From assembly GCF_005280735.1 (NCBI RefSeq), contig NZ_CP040077.1:4588001-4652000 (forward strand): a stretch of 64,000 nt of DNA. The letters run 5' to 3'. Position numbers and translations under genes: made by a program. Every line of letters begins with the position of its first letter. The first letter of the stretch is position 1. Shown here in pieces: positions 44,358 to 53,743 of this stretch. Under the pieces are notes generated by a model that ran no database searches, was not told where the DNA came from, and saw only the letters and a list, made by a program, of their open reading frames with translations. This DNA comes from Trinickia violacea. GTDB taxonomy: Bacteria; Pseudomonadota; Gammaproteobacteria; Burkholderiales; Burkholderiaceae.

Positions 44358-44410
44358 ACCCCGTGACATCCTTGGCAGCGCGGCGCTCACGGTTATGCCG
44401 GCGAGCCGTC

Positions 44411-44430
44411 GCGCGCTAAGCTAAGCGCGC
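44411..44430 (+). repeat. Hairpin between mreB and mreC
   Basis: GCGCGCT (44411-44417) pairs with AGCGCGC (44424-44430) around AAGCTA. There is no T-run, so it may set mRNA processing or partial stop between mreB and mreC, lowering downstream dose. Confidence 0.45.
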
Positions 44431-44469
44431 AGTAGCCTCACTCACACGATCACGCCCCCGGCGCCGACC

Positions 44470-45582
44470 ATGGAATACAGTCCGCCGCCTCTTTTCAAGC
44501 AAGGCCCGTCTGCGCTCGCGCGACTGGTCTTTTTCGTCGTGCTCGCGCTCGCGCTGCTCGTCTCCGATGCGCGGTTCAAGACGCTCGACATCGTGCGCGG
44601 CGTGCTCGGCGCGGGGCTCTACCCGCTGCAGCGCGCGGCCCTCGTGCCTCGCGACGTCTTCATGGGCGCGGCCGATCTCGCGGTCACCAGCACCACGCTG
44701 CGCACGGAAAACCAGAAGCTCACCGCGCGCAACCTGCAGCTCTCGCTGCAAGCGAATCAAGTTGCCGGGCTCGAAGCCGAAAATGCGCATCTGCGCGCGC
44801 TTTTGGATCTGTCCAAGCAGATCACGACGCACGCCGTCCCCGCCGAAATCCAGTACGACACGAGCGATCCGTTCACGCAGAAAGTCGTGATCGGCGTCGG
44901 GTCGCATCAGGATGTTCAGAACGGTTCGCCGGTCGTGAACGAAAACGGTGTCGTCGGCCAGGTCACGCGCGTGTACCCGATGCAGTCGGAAGTGACGCTC
45001 CTCACCGACAAGGACCAGGCCGTGCCGGTGCAAGTCGTGCGCACCGGTCTGCGCAGCGTGATCTACGGCACGCCGAAGGGCGAGGCGCTCGAAATGCGCT
45101 TCGTGCCGATCAGCGCCGATGTGCTCGCCGGCGACGAACTCGTGACGAGCGGCCTCGACGGCGTCTATCCGCCCGGGCTGCCGGTGGCGAAGGTGGCGCG
45201 CGTCGACAAGCTCGCCGATACCGCGTTCGCCCGCGTCGTCTGCGAGCCGGTCGCCACCGTGCGCGGCGCGAAGCAGTTCCTCGTGCTGCACTATCAGAGC
45301 AACGTGCCGCCGCGTCCGGCGGAGCCGGAAGCGGCGTCCGCGGCAGCGGGCAAGGACGCCAAGGGCAAGAAAGCCGTGAAAGCCGCCGACAAAACTGCGG
45401 CCAAGCCGAGCGATAACGCCGCAGACAAAACCGCCGCGAAGCCTGCCGACAAGACCGACGGCAAAACCCCCGCCAAGAGCGCGGACAAGGCCCCGGAAAA
45501 GATCGCTGAAAAGACCGCCGACAAGAACGCGAAGGCGCCGGCCGCCGACAAAGCGATGGCCGCCTCGGGAGGCAAGCGATGA
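44470..45582 (+). CDS. mreC: Rod shape-determining protein MreC
   Basis: Bitopic inner-membrane protein of 370 aa bridging MreB, MreD and PBP2. A transmembrane helix (about residues 18-36, LVFFVVLALALLV) is followed by a coiled coil (TLRTENQKLTARNLQLSLQA), then the beta-barrel periplasmic domain. The last 85 residues are a lysine/alanine/aspartate-rich tail of degenerate ADKTAAKP repeats, longer than in most families and likely disordered. It overlaps mreD by 4 bp. Confidence 0.95.
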   Translation: MEYSPPPLFKQGPSALARLVFFVVLALALLVSDARFKTLDIVRGVLGAGLYPLQRAALVPRDVFMGAADLAVTSTTLRTENQKLTARNLQLSLQANQVAGLEAENAHLRALLDLSKQITTHAVPAEIQYDTSDPFTQKVVIGVGSHQDVQNGSPVVNENGVVGQVTRVYPMQSEVTLLTDKDQAVPVQVVRTGLRSVIYGTPKGEALEMRFVPISADVLAGDELVTSGLDGVYPPGLPVAKVARVDKLADTAFARVVCEPVATVRGAKQFLVLHYQSNVPPRPAEPEAASAAAGKDAKGKKAVKAADKTAAKPSDNAADKTAAKPADKTDGKTPAKSADKAPEKIAEKTADKNAKAPAADKAMAASGGKR

Positions 45583-46091
45583 ACCGCCCGCAATACATCT
45601 TGCTGCCGGTGAATCCGTACTTCATCGCGTTCAGTCTCGCCGCCGCGTTCCTGCTGAACCTGATGCCGTGGGGGCGCCTTGTCGCCGTGCCCGACTTCGT
45701 CGCGCTCGTACTGCTGTTCTGGAACGTGCACCAGCCACGCAAAGTCGGCATGGGCATCGCGTTCCTGCTCGGCATCCTGATGGACGTGCACAACGCGAGC
45801 CTGCTCGGCGAGCACGCGCTCGCCTACACGCTGCTCTCGTATGGCGCGATCACGATTCACCGGCGCGTGCTGTGGATGACGCTCGGCGTGCAGATGTTCG
45901 CCGTCGCGCCGCTCCTGGTCGGCGCGCAGATCGTGCCGTTCATGATTCGTCTCTTGATGGGCGCCGCGTTTCCCGGCTGGGGCTATCTGATCAACGGCTT
46001 CGTCGAAGCCGCGCTGTGGCCGATCGCGAGCACGCTGCTCCTGATGCCGCAGCGCCGCCCGGAAGATCCGGACGACACCCGGCCGATCTGA
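45579..46091 (+). CDS. mreD: Rod shape-determining protein MreD
   Basis: Polytopic inner-membrane protein of 170 aa with about five transmembrane helices; first block YFIAFSLAAAFLLNLMPWG, later GIAFLLGILMDVHNASLLGE, which matches the MreD family. The C-terminus ends in an acidic tail. It is coupled to mreC and precedes mrdA by 67 bp. Confidence 0.93.
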   Translation: MNRPQYILLPVNPYFIAFSLAAAFLLNLMPWGRLVAVPDFVALVLLFWNVHQPRKVGMGIAFLLGILMDVHNASLLGEHALAYTLLSYGAITIHRRVLWMTLGVQMFAVAPLLVGAQIVPFMIRLLMGAAFPGWGYLINGFVEAALWPIASTLLLMPQRRPEDPDDTRPI

Positions 46092-46158
46092 GAACGCCCC
46101 GCGCCATGTTGTGCTCCATCGTTTTCGCCACACCCGGCGCCGCTGACTCAGTACTCGC

Positions 46159-48573
46159 ATGACCGAATTCAAGGACACCCAGCAACAGCTCTCCCGGTTC
46201 CGCGTGCGCGTCGCGCTGGCCGGGCTGTTCACGCTTGTCTGCTTCGGCCTCCTCGTACTGCGCTTTCTGAACCTGCAGGTCTGGCACTACAGCAAATACT
46301 CGCTGCAGGCCGAGGAAAACCGCATTTCCGTCGCGCCGATCGTGCCGAACCGCGGCATCATCACCGACCGCAACGGCGTCGTGCTCGCCAGGAACTACTC
46401 GGCGTACACGCTGGAAATCACGCCGTCGAAGATCGACGACACGCTCGACAACGTCATCGAGAAGCTCTCGACCGTCATCACGATCGACCAGCGCGACCGC
46501 CGCCGTTTCAAGAAGCTGCTCGAAGACTCGAAGAACTTCGAGAGCCTGCCGATCCGCACGCGCCTCACCGACGACGAAGTCGCGAAGTTCACCGCGCAGC
46601 GTTTCCGCTTCCCGGGCGTCGACGTGCGCGCGCGCCTGTTCCGCCAATATCCGCTCGGCATGACCGCCGCGCACGTGATCGGCTACATCGGCCGGATCTC
46701 GCAGCGCGACCAGGAGCGCATCGACGATATCAGCGACCAGAACGACAGCGATCCGGACCACTACGATCCGCGCCTCGACGCGAACAACTACAAGGGCACC
46801 GACTACATCGGCAAGATCGGCGTCGAGCAGAGCTACGAGACCGAGCTGCACGGCATGACCGGCTTCGAGGAAGTCGAAGTGACGGCGGGCGGGCGGCCCG
46901 TGCGCACGCTCTCGCGCACGCAGGCGACACCGGGCAACAACCTCGTGCTGTCGATCGACATCGGCTTGCAGCAAGTCGCCGAGGAGGCGTTCGCGGGCAA
47001 GCGCGGCGCGCTCGTCGCGATCGAGCCGTCGACGGGCGACGTGCTCGCGTTCGTGTCGTCGCCGAGTTTCGATCCGAATTCGTTCGTCGACGGCATCGAT
47101 CAGCAGACCTGGGACGACCTCAACAACTCGCCCGACCATCCGCTCCTGAACCGGCCGCTGCACGGCACGTATCCGCCGGGCTCGACTTACAAGCCGTTCA
47201 TGGCGCTCGCCGCGCTGACGCTGCACAAGCGCACGCCGCAGTGGGGCTTCCAGGACCCCGGCTCGTACACGTTCGGCGGCCACACGTTCCGCAACGACGT
47301 GCCGCAGGGCCAGGGCTGGATCGACATGAACCGCGCGATCATGGTGTCGAACGACACCTACTTCTACATGCTCGCGCACGATCTCGGCGTCAACGCGATC
47401 GCCAACTTCATGAAGCCGTGGGGCTTCGGGCAGATCACCGGCATCGATATCGCGGGCGAAGCGCGCGGCGTGCTGCCGTCGACCGACTGGAAGAAGAAGG
47501 CGTATCGCAAACCCGAGCAGCAGCGCTGGTACGAAGGCGAGACGATCAGCCTCGGGATCGGCCAGGGCTACAACTCGTACACGATCCTGCAGCTCGCGCA
47601 CGCGACGGCGACGCTCGCGAACAACGGCGTCGTCATGAAGCCGCACTTGGTGAAGGAAATCGAGAATCCGATCTCCCACCAGTTGCGTTTGACCGTGCCG
47701 AAGGACAACGGCCGGATTGACGTCACGCAATCCGACATCGACGTCGTCAAGCGCGGCATGATCAACGTGACGACCAATCAGTCCGGCACCGCCTATCAAG
47801 TCTTCCGCGACGCGCCGTACGTGACGGCCGGCAAGACGGGTACCGCGCAGGTGTTCTCGCTGCAAGGTGCGAAGTACCACGGCCATTTGCTGGACGAGCG
47901 TCTGCGGGACCACGCGCTGTTCATCGCGTTCGCTCCCGCCGACAATCCGCAGATCGCGGTCGCGCTGGTCGTCGAAAACGGCGGCTGGGGCGCACAGGCG
48001 GCCGGCCCGATCGCACGCCGCGTGCTCGACTTCTGGCTGCTCCAGCGACAGAAGCCGGGCGTGGAAGCGGCGGCGGTCGCGGCGGCGGCTTCGGCGACGC
48101 AGGGCATCATCGGGCCGGTGATCGGCGCGTCGGACGCGGCCGACGGCTCGGCGCCGGTGGTCAAGGTGGCTGCCGGGTTCACGGCGCTGCCGTCTCCGGT
48201 GCCGCCGAAGAGCGCGTCTGATGTTGCGGCTTCCGATGCTGCCGCATCGGGCGCGGCCGGTGCGGACGCAGCCTCCGGCGCCGCGAATACCGCAGGCGCT
48301 TCGAGCGCCGCAGCGGTTGGCGCGACGGCAGCGTCCGGCGCATCGAGCACGGCCGTCACGACGAGCGCGAAGAAAACGAAGAGCGCGCTCGGCGCCTCGA
48401 GCGCCTCAGACGCCTCGGCGTCCGGCGCCGCCGCTGCCGCCCCGGCCAAAAAACCGCGCAAGCCGCGCCCCGCCAGCGAGCCCCCCGACGTCGCCATCGC
48501 GCCGCCGTCCCGCGACGAGAATTCGCCGTCCGCCGCTCCCTCCACGCCGGCCTCGTCCGGTATCGACGATTAA
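46159..48573 (+). CDS. mrdA: Penicillin-binding protein 2 (elongation transpeptidase)
   Basis: Class B PBP of 804 aa that crosslinks side-wall peptidoglycan with RodA. One transmembrane helix lies at about residues 18-38. The transpeptidase motifs are SxxK at Ser342 (GSTYKPF), SxD-type at Ser397-Asp399 (VSNDTYFY) and KTG at Lys559 (GKTGTAQV). The last 160 or so residues after the fold form an alanine/serine-rich tail ending in PSRDENSP, unlike the roughly 630-aa E. coli enzyme. It is followed by rodA after 11 bp. Confidence 0.96.
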   Translation: MTEFKDTQQQLSRFRVRVALAGLFTLVCFGLLVLRFLNLQVWHYSKYSLQAEENRISVAPIVPNRGIITDRNGVVLARNYSAYTLEITPSKIDDTLDNVIEKLSTVITIDQRDRRRFKKLLEDSKNFESLPIRTRLTDDEVAKFTAQRFRFPGVDVRARLFRQYPLGMTAAHVIGYIGRISQRDQERIDDISDQNDSDPDHYDPRLDANNYKGTDYIGKIGVEQSYETELHGMTGFEEVEVTAGGRPVRTLSRTQATPGNNLVLSIDIGLQQVAEEAFAGKRGALVAIEPSTGDVLAFVSSPSFDPNSFVDGIDQQTWDDLNNSPDHPLLNRPLHGTYPPGSTYKPFMALAALTLHKRTPQWGFQDPGSYTFGGHTFRNDVPQGQGWIDMNRAIMVSNDTYFYMLAHDLGVNAIANFMKPWGFGQITGIDIAGEARGVLPSTDWKKKAYRKPEQQRWYEGETISLGIGQGYNSYTILQLAHATATLANNGVVMKPHLVKEIENPISHQLRLTVPKDNGRIDVTQSDIDVVKRGMINVTTNQSGTAYQVFRDAPYVTAGKTGTAQVFSLQGAKYHGHLLDERLRDHALFIAFAPADNPQIAVALVVENGGWGAQAAGPIARRVLDFWLLQRQKPGVEAAAVAAAASATQGIIGPVIGASDAADGSAPVVKVAAGFTALPSPVPPKSASDVAASDAAASGAAGADAASGAANTAGASSAAAVGATAASGASSTAVTTSAKKTKSALGASSASDASASGAAAAAPAKKPRKPRPASEPPDVAIAPPSRDENSPSAAPSTPASSGIDD

Positions 48574-48584
48574 CGGAGAAAGGC

Positions 48585-49733
48585 ATGCAATTCGACAAGC
48601 GTGTCTGGATCGAACGCGCCAAGCAGATGTTCGCGGGCTTCGATCGCCCGCTCGCGCTGACGGTGTTCCTGTTGCTGTGCGTCGGCATCGTGACGCTCTA
48701 TAGCGCGACGCTCGACATGCCGGGCAAGGTCGAAGACCAGCTGCGCAACATCGTCTTCACCTTCATCCTCATGTGGGTGCTCGCCAACGTGCCGCCCACG
48801 ACGCTGATGCGATTCGCCGTGCCGCTCTATTCGGTCGGGATCGCGCTCCTCATCGGCGTCGCGGTATTCGGGATCACGAAGAAGGGTGCAAAGCGCTGGA
48901 TCAACGTGGGCGTCGTGATCCAACCGTCCGAACTCTTGAAGATCGCCACGCCGCTCATGCTCGCGTGGTACTACCAGAAGCGCGAAACCGGGCTGCGATG
49001 GTGGGACTTTCTCGTCGGCTTCGCCATTCTTGCGGTGCCGGTCGGCCTGATCGCCAAGCAGCCGGACCTCGGCACGGCGATGCTCGTGTTCGCCGCGGGC
49101 CTCTTCGTCATCTATTTCGCCGGCCTGTCGTTCAAGCTGATCGCGCCGGTGCTGGTCGCCGTCGTCATTTCGGTGGCGTTGATCGCGACGTTCCAGGACA
49201 AGATCTGCCAGCCCGAGGTGCAGTGGCCGTTGATGCACGACTACCAGAAGCACCGCGTCTGCACGCTGCTCGACCCGACCTCCGATCCGCTCGGCAAAGG
49301 CTTCCACACGATCCAGGCCGTCATCGCGATCGGCTCGGGCGGCCCGCTCGGCAAGGGCTGGCTGAAAGGCACGCAGGCGCACCTCGAGTTCATCCCCGAA
49401 AAACATACCGACTTCATCTTCGCCGTGTTCTCGGAGGAGTTCGGGCTCGCGGGCGGAGTCGTGCTGCTCGTGCTCTATACGTTGCTGATCGCGCGCGGGC
49501 TCTACGTCGCCGCAAACGGGGCGACGCTGTTCGGACGATTATTGGCCGGCTCGCTCACGATGGCGTTCTTCACCTACGCGTTCGTCAACATCGGGATGGT
49601 GAGCGGGATACTGCCGGTCGTCGGCGTGCCGCTGCCGTTCATGAGCTATGGCGGCACCGCGCTCACCACGCTCGGCGTCGCGGTCGGCCTCATCATGAGC
49701 GTCGGGCGGCAGAAGCGGCTCATGAAGTCATGA
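48585..49733 (+). CDS. rodA: Rod shape-determining protein RodA (SEDS glycosyltransferase)
   Basis: Ten-helix SEDS polymerase of 382 aa that makes glycan strands with PBP2. Family blocks are AKRWINVGVVIQPSELLKI, LIAKQPDLGTAMLVFAAG (Asp in the catalytic region), GSGGPLGKGWLKGTQA and the C-terminal GVPLPFMSYGGTALTTLG. It follows mrdA and is closed by a strong terminator. Confidence 0.97.
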   Translation: MQFDKRVWIERAKQMFAGFDRPLALTVFLLLCVGIVTLYSATLDMPGKVEDQLRNIVFTFILMWVLANVPPTTLMRFAVPLYSVGIALLIGVAVFGITKKGAKRWINVGVVIQPSELLKIATPLMLAWYYQKRETGLRWWDFLVGFAILAVPVGLIAKQPDLGTAMLVFAAGLFVIYFAGLSFKLIAPVLVAVVISVALIATFQDKICQPEVQWPLMHDYQKHRVCTLLDPTSDPLGKGFHTIQAVIAIGSGGPLGKGWLKGTQAHLEFIPEKHTDFIFAVFSEEFGLAGGVVLLVLYTLLIARGLYVAANGATLFGRLLAGSLTMAFFTYAFVNIGMVSGILPVVGVPLPFMSYGGTALTTLGVAVGLIMSVGRQKRLMKS

Positions 49734-49738
49734 AAAGC

Positions 49739-49788
49739 AGAACGCCGCGCCCGGGTTTCGAGACCCGATGCGCGGCGTTCGTTTTTTT
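49739..49788 (+). terminator. rodA terminator
   Basis: AACGCCGCGC (49741-49750) pairs with GCGCGGCGTT (49770-49779) and an inner GGGTTTCGAGACCC arm, followed by GTTTTTTT. Confidence 0.9.
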
Positions 49789-49806
49789 GCCGGCGACGGC
49801 AGCTCG

Positions 49807-50577
49807 CTACTGCGGCTGCGTTTGCGGCTTGGCCTGTTGCTGCAATTGCGTGCTGAGCTGCTGGTATTTCAGGCGCGCCGCCGGATCGCCCTGCGCCGCA
49901 GCCGCCGCGTAGTACGCGCGCGCCACGTTCAGATTCTGCTCGACGCCATCTCCGCCGCGTTCGTAGAACGATCCCGTCACGTATTGCGCGGTCATGTCGC
50001 CGCCCTCGGCCGCCTTCTTGTACCAGACGAACGCCTGCTGGTTGTCGCGCGTCGTGCCGCGTCCGTCGAGAAACTGATTCGCGAGCGCGAGTTCAGCCTG
50101 CACGTGGCCTTGCTGCGCGGCTTTCAGAAACCAGCGATGCGCCTCCGCCGGATCGCGCGCAACGAAGTCGCCATCGTCGTACATCTTGCCGTACACGTAC
50201 TGCGCGTGCGACATGTTCGCATCGGCCGCCTTGCGCAGCCATTTCTTGCCTTCCTCGACGTTGGCCTGCGTGCCCTCGCCGTTCAACAGCATCATCGCGT
50301 AGTTGAATTCGGCCAGGCGGCTGCCGTGCTCGGCGGCGTCGCGGAATTCCTTCAACGCGGCGGGCAAATTGCCGGCGTTGTAGTCGGCGACGGCCGTTTG
50401 CGTTTCCGCGTCGGGGGCTTCCTTCTTCACCGTCTGCGCGTGGGCGGCTCCGCTCGCCGCGAAGACGCCGATGAGCGCCGCGCCCGCCCAGGTCGCGATG
50501 GCCTGCGCCGGTCTGGCCCAGGCCGATATGGCCCAGGCCAATTGGGCCGAAGCCGTCGTCGTAGCCCGTTTGCTCAT
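49807..50577 (-). CDS. Sel1-repeat (TPR-like) secreted protein
   Basis: A 256-aa protein with a signal sequence ending at AHA (about residue 47) followed by five or so Sel1 repeats from about residue 85: NYAMMLLNGEGTQANVEEGK, then YGKMYDDGDF, LANQFLDGRGTT, and YVTGSFYERGGDG. The C-terminal stretch is glutamine-rich. AGGAGGT precedes the ATG, a strong site. The start overlaps the stop of the aldolase gene by 4 bp. Role unknown; scaffolding or envelope function is typical. Confidence 0.88.
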   Translation of the reverse strand: MSKRATTTASAQLAWAISAWARPAQAIATWAGAALIGVFAASGAAHAQTVKKEAPDAETQTAVADYNAGNLPAALKEFRDAAEHGSRLAEFNYAMMLLNGEGTQANVEEGKKWLRKAADANMSHAQYVYGKMYDDGDFVARDPAEAHRWFLKAAQQGHVQAELALANQFLDGRGTTRDNQQAFVWYKKAAEGGDMTAQYVTGSFYERGGDGVEQNLNVARAYYAAAAAQGDPAARLKYQQLSTQLQQQAKPQTQPQ

Positions 50578-51356
50578 GACCGCACCTCCTGTAACGCTTG
50601 CCGCGTCGCTCGCAAGAGCCACATGACGTCGGCCGCAAGCGCGATGAATCGAAAGCCGGCGTCGCGATACTGGCGCGCGCCGGCGCTGTCGAGCGCGAAA
50701 ATGCCGGTGGCGACGCCGGCGCGCTGCGCCGCGTCCACGATGCGCGCGATCGCCGCCAGGACTTCCGGATGCTTGGTGTCGCCAAGATGACCAAGGCTCG
50801 CCGACAGATCGGCCGGGCCGATGAACAAGCAGTCGACGCCCGGCGTCGCCGCAATTGCCTCGACGTTTTCGAGCGCGCGCGCCGATTCGATCTGCACGAT
50901 CGTCGCGATCTGTGCGTTGGCGCTCATCACGTAGTCGCGCCGCATGCCGAAGGCGGCCGCGCGCACCGCGCCGGCCACGCCGCGCAAGCCTTCGGGCGAA
51001 TCCGAGTTCTGGTATTGCGTGAGACGCACTGCGTGCGCCGCTTCGTCGGCCGATTCGATGTTCGGGAACATGATCGTGCGCGCGCCTGCGTCGAGCACGC
51101 GCTTCACGAGCCACGGGTCTTTGGCCGGCACGCGCACGACAGGCTCGCTCGGCAAGTGCGCAGCGGCAATCGCGCGCAGCTGCGCGGTGACGTCGCCGGA
51201 ATCGTTCGGCGCGTGTTCCATGTCGATGCAAAGCCAGTCGAAGCCGGCATGCGCGAGCGCCTCGGCCGCGTTCTCGCTGCCTAGCGACAGCCACAACCCG
51301 TAGAGCGGGTCGGCTTCCTTGAGGCGCTGCTTGAGGGGATTGGTCAGGGCGCTCAT
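50574..51356 (-). CDS. HpcH/HpaI-family aldolase
   Basis: Class II pyruvate aldolase/lyase of 260 aa; cleaves 4-hydroxy-2-oxo acids. The N-terminal FDWLCIDMEHAPND, the metal-ligand glutamate in IVQIESARALENV and the aspartate in IGPADLSASLG are conserved. It resembles GarL and HpaI; the exact substrate is unknown. It is coupled to the Sel1 gene by an ATGA overlap though no functional tie is evident. Confidence 0.9.
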   Translation of the reverse strand: MSALTNPLKQRLKEADPLYGLWLSLGSENAAEALAHAGFDWLCIDMEHAPNDSGDVTAQLRAIAAAHLPSEPVVRVPAKDPWLVKRVLDAGARTIMFPNIESADEAAHAVRLTQYQNSDSPEGLRGVAGAVRAAAFGMRRDYVMSANAQIATIVQIESARALENVEAIAATPGVDCLFIGPADLSASLGHLGDTKHPEVLAAIARIVDAAQRAGVATGIFALDSAGARQYRDAGFRFIALAADVMWLLRATRQALQEVRS

Positions 51357-51527
51357 CGACGCATTCCTCCCGCACGCGTGGTGCAGCACGAAATGCGCCC
51401 AATGGCGCGGGCCAGGCGGCGGTAGGGCTCGCTAGGCCCGCTGATGAATAAGGTCTCCGGCATGTCTCGCTCCGTGTGTGTATCGCTTATGCCTATACCG
51501 GAACGATCATACCGTGACAAAAACGGC

Positions 51528-51974
51528 TCAGTCTCGGACTACTTCGGCCCAGCAATTTGGCGTTTCGTATATACGCACACGCGCAAGGCGCAGATTCACG
51601 CCGTAGTGCGCGTCGTAGACGTTGGCGAGCACGTCGAATGCGATCGCCGCGAGGTTCTCGACGGTCGGAATGCGGTTGAGCACCACGGTCTTATGGCCCG
51701 GCATCGAATCGAGAAACTCGCGCACTTTCACGTCGCCCTCGTAGACGAGGAACGCGTGATCCCAGCGATTGACGAGATGCTCCATCGCCAGCGATTTGAC
51801 GTCGGCGAAATCCATCACCATGCCGCAATCCGGCGCGCCTTCCGTTTCGACGACATCGCCTTGCAGCGTGATTTCGAGCACGTAGCGGTGCCCATGCAGG
51901 TTGCGGCACTGGCTGCGGTGGTCGGGGATGCGGTGGCCCGCATCGAATTCGAGTTTTCGGGTAATCGTCAGCAC
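51528..51974 (-). CDS. queD: 6-carboxy-5,6,7,8-tetrahydropterin synthase
   Basis: Converts dihydroneopterin triphosphate in queuosine (preQ0) synthesis; 148 aa. Zinc ligands His14, His27, His29 (DAGHRI and NLHGHRY) and the catalytic Cys23 (SQCRNLHGH) are in place. It follows queE after 7 bp at the end of the run queC-queE-queD. Confidence 0.95.
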   Translation of the reverse strand: MLTITRKLEFDAGHRIPDHRSQCRNLHGHRYVLEITLQGDVVETEGAPDCGMVMDFADVKSLAMEHLVNRWDHAFLVYEGDVKVREFLDSMPGHKTVVLNRIPTVENLAAIAFDVLANVYDAHYGVNLRLARVRIYETPNCWAEVVRD

Positions 51975-51981
51975 GGCGGCG

Positions 51982-52614
51982 TCACGGAATGTTCAGGTAC
52001 TTGTGGGTTTGCATCGACAGGCGCCACTGCGGATGGCGCTTGCACCAATCGATCGCGAGCTTTGTATTGAAATCGCGCGACGGGCCGTCCATCGGCTGGA
52101 CGAGGAAATAGTCGAAATCGAGCTTCGCGTAGTCGGCGAGGCGCTGGTTGTCCTGCGGAACCACGACCTTGAGCTCGTTGCCTTTCGTCACGACGAGCGG
52201 CGCGTCGGCCTTCGGGCTCACGCAGATCCAGTCGATCGTCTCGAGCACCGGCAGCGAACCGTTCGTTTCGATCGCGATCTCGAAGCCTGCCGCGTGCAGC
52301 GCATCGACGAACGGCGGGTCGATCTGCAGCATCGGCTCGCCGCCCGTGCAGACGACGAAGCGGTGCGTCTCGCCCTCCGGCCACAGCGACGCGATCATCG
52401 CAACGAGTTCGTCCGCGCTCTTGTACTTGCCGCCGTTCTCGCCGTCGGTGCCAACGAAATCGGTATCGCAGAAGCGGCATACGGCTTCCGCCCGGTCTTC
52501 CTCACGGCCCGACCACAGATTGCAGCCGGCGAACCGGCAAAACACGGCGGGGCGGCCGGCGTTCGCGCCCTCGCCCTGCAACGTGTAGAAAATTTCCTTT
52601 ACCGCGTACGTCAT
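51982..52614 (-). CDS. queE: 7-carboxy-7-deazaguanine synthase
   Basis: Radical SAM enzyme of 210 aa that contracts the pterin ring. The cluster ligands have the pattern CX14CX2C (CNLWSGREEDRAEAVCRFC), found in one QueE group in place of CX3CX2C. Substrate blocks FVVCTGGEPMLQ and LKVVVPQ follow. I chose the ATG at 52614 with the family start MTYAVKEIFYTLQGEG. Confidence 0.94.
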   Translation of the reverse strand: MTYAVKEIFYTLQGEGANAGRPAVFCRFAGCNLWSGREEDRAEAVCRFCDTDFVGTDGENGGKYKSADELVAMIASLWPEGETHRFVVCTGGEPMLQIDPPFVDALHAAGFEIAIETNGSLPVLETIDWICVSPKADAPLVVTKGNELKVVVPQDNQRLADYAKLDFDYFLVQPMDGPSRDFNTKLAIDWCKRHPQWRLSMQTHKYLNIP

Positions 52615-52649
52615 GCCGCTCTCTGATTTCAACCACTTGGTCCAGCCGC

Positions 52650-53381
52650 TTAGGCCGGCTCTGTCACCTTCTCGCCCGCGAGAAACGCTTCGTAGCCGCG
52701 CTTACGCAGCCGGCACGCCGGGCACTCGCCGCAGCCGAAGCCCCAATCGTGCAGCTCGGCGCGTTCGCCGACGTAGCACGTGTGCGTCTCGACACGCACC
52801 AGTTCGACAAGCGCATCGCCGCCCAGCGTTTGCGCCAGGCGCCACGTATCGGCCTTGTCGAGCCACATCAACGGCGTCTCGAGCAAAAAGCGGCTGTCCA
52901 TGCCGAGATTGAGCGCGACTTGCAGCGCCTTCATCGTGTCGTCGCGGCAATCGGGGTAGCCCGAGAAATCGGTCTCGCACATGCCGCCGACCAGCACCTT
53001 CAACCCGCGCCGGTAGGCGATCGCCGCGGCGATCGTCATGAACATCAGGTTGCGGCCGGGCACGAACGTATTCGGCAGACCGTTGGCCGCCGCTTCGATC
53101 TGGATCTCGCGCGTCATCGCGGTATCGCTGATCGACCCGAGCACCGACAAGTCGATCATGTGGTCTTCGCCCAGCCGGTCCGCCCACGCGGGAAACTCGC
53201 GCGCAATCGCGCTGCGAAAGCCTTCGCGGCATTCGAGCTCGACACGGTGCCGCTGACCGTAATCGAAGCCGAGCGTCTCGACCGTTTCGTATCGATCGAG
53301 CGCCCATGCAAGACATGTGGCCGAATCCTGGCCGCCGGAAAACAACACGAGCGCGCTGTTCTTAGCGTCTGTCCGAGTCAC
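52650..53381 (-). CDS. queC: 7-cyano-7-deazaguanine synthase
   Basis: Makes preQ0 by an ATP-dependent step; 243 aa. PP-loop SGGQDS at residues 15-20 and the zinc cysteines Cys202, Cys217, Cys220 and Cys223 (HTCYVG and GCGECPACR). The start is a GTG at 53381 with ACGGAG upstream. Upstream gene in the queuosine run; no preQ1 riboswitch seen before it. Confidence 0.95.
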   Translation of the reverse strand: MTRTDAKNSALVLFSGGQDSATCLAWALDRYETVETLGFDYGQRHRVELECREGFRSAIAREFPAWADRLGEDHMIDLSVLGSISDTAMTREIQIEAAANGLPNTFVPGRNLMFMTIAAAIAYRRGLKVLVGGMCETDFSGYPDCRDDTMKALQVALNLGMDSRFLLETPLMWLDKADTWRLAQTLGGDALVELVRVETHTCYVGERAELHDWGFGCGECPACRLRKRGYEAFLAGEKVTEPA

Positions 53382-53604
53382 CGTGAAACTCCGTGAGTGA
53401 TGAGGGCTCGCGTCGCGCCGGCGCGGTGGCGGCGCCGTGCGGCAACGCGTGCCGGCGGCGCCGGCTCATGCAGTATAGGTCGCACCGTTTGGCGACAGGC
53501 GCCGCGCCGCTTATACCGCTGATCGCCTGACGCGATGCGCCGCCGATGTGCCGCATCCCGCCGGCCGGGTGACGAGCACGCAGAATTCGCGCCTGGAAAC
53601 AACA

Positions 53605-53638
53605 AAGGACTTGCGGGACGCATGCGTTGCAAGTCCTT
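53605..53638 (-). terminator. Second hairpin downstream of tRNA-Phe
   Basis: AAGGACTTGC (53605-53614) pairs perfectly with GCAAGTCCTT (53629-53638); the loop holds the palindrome ACGCATGCGT. Read on the minus strand it is followed by a T-rich TTGTTGTTT, so it may be a backup terminator. Confidence 0.5.
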
Positions 53639-53743
53639 GTAATAGCGAGATTTTATCATGCCGTCCCGAAATGGCGCTGGGACCGGCGTGCGCGCTGACC
53701 GTGACGCACCGCTTAAGGCTGAAGCACTAACTCCGGTGACATA

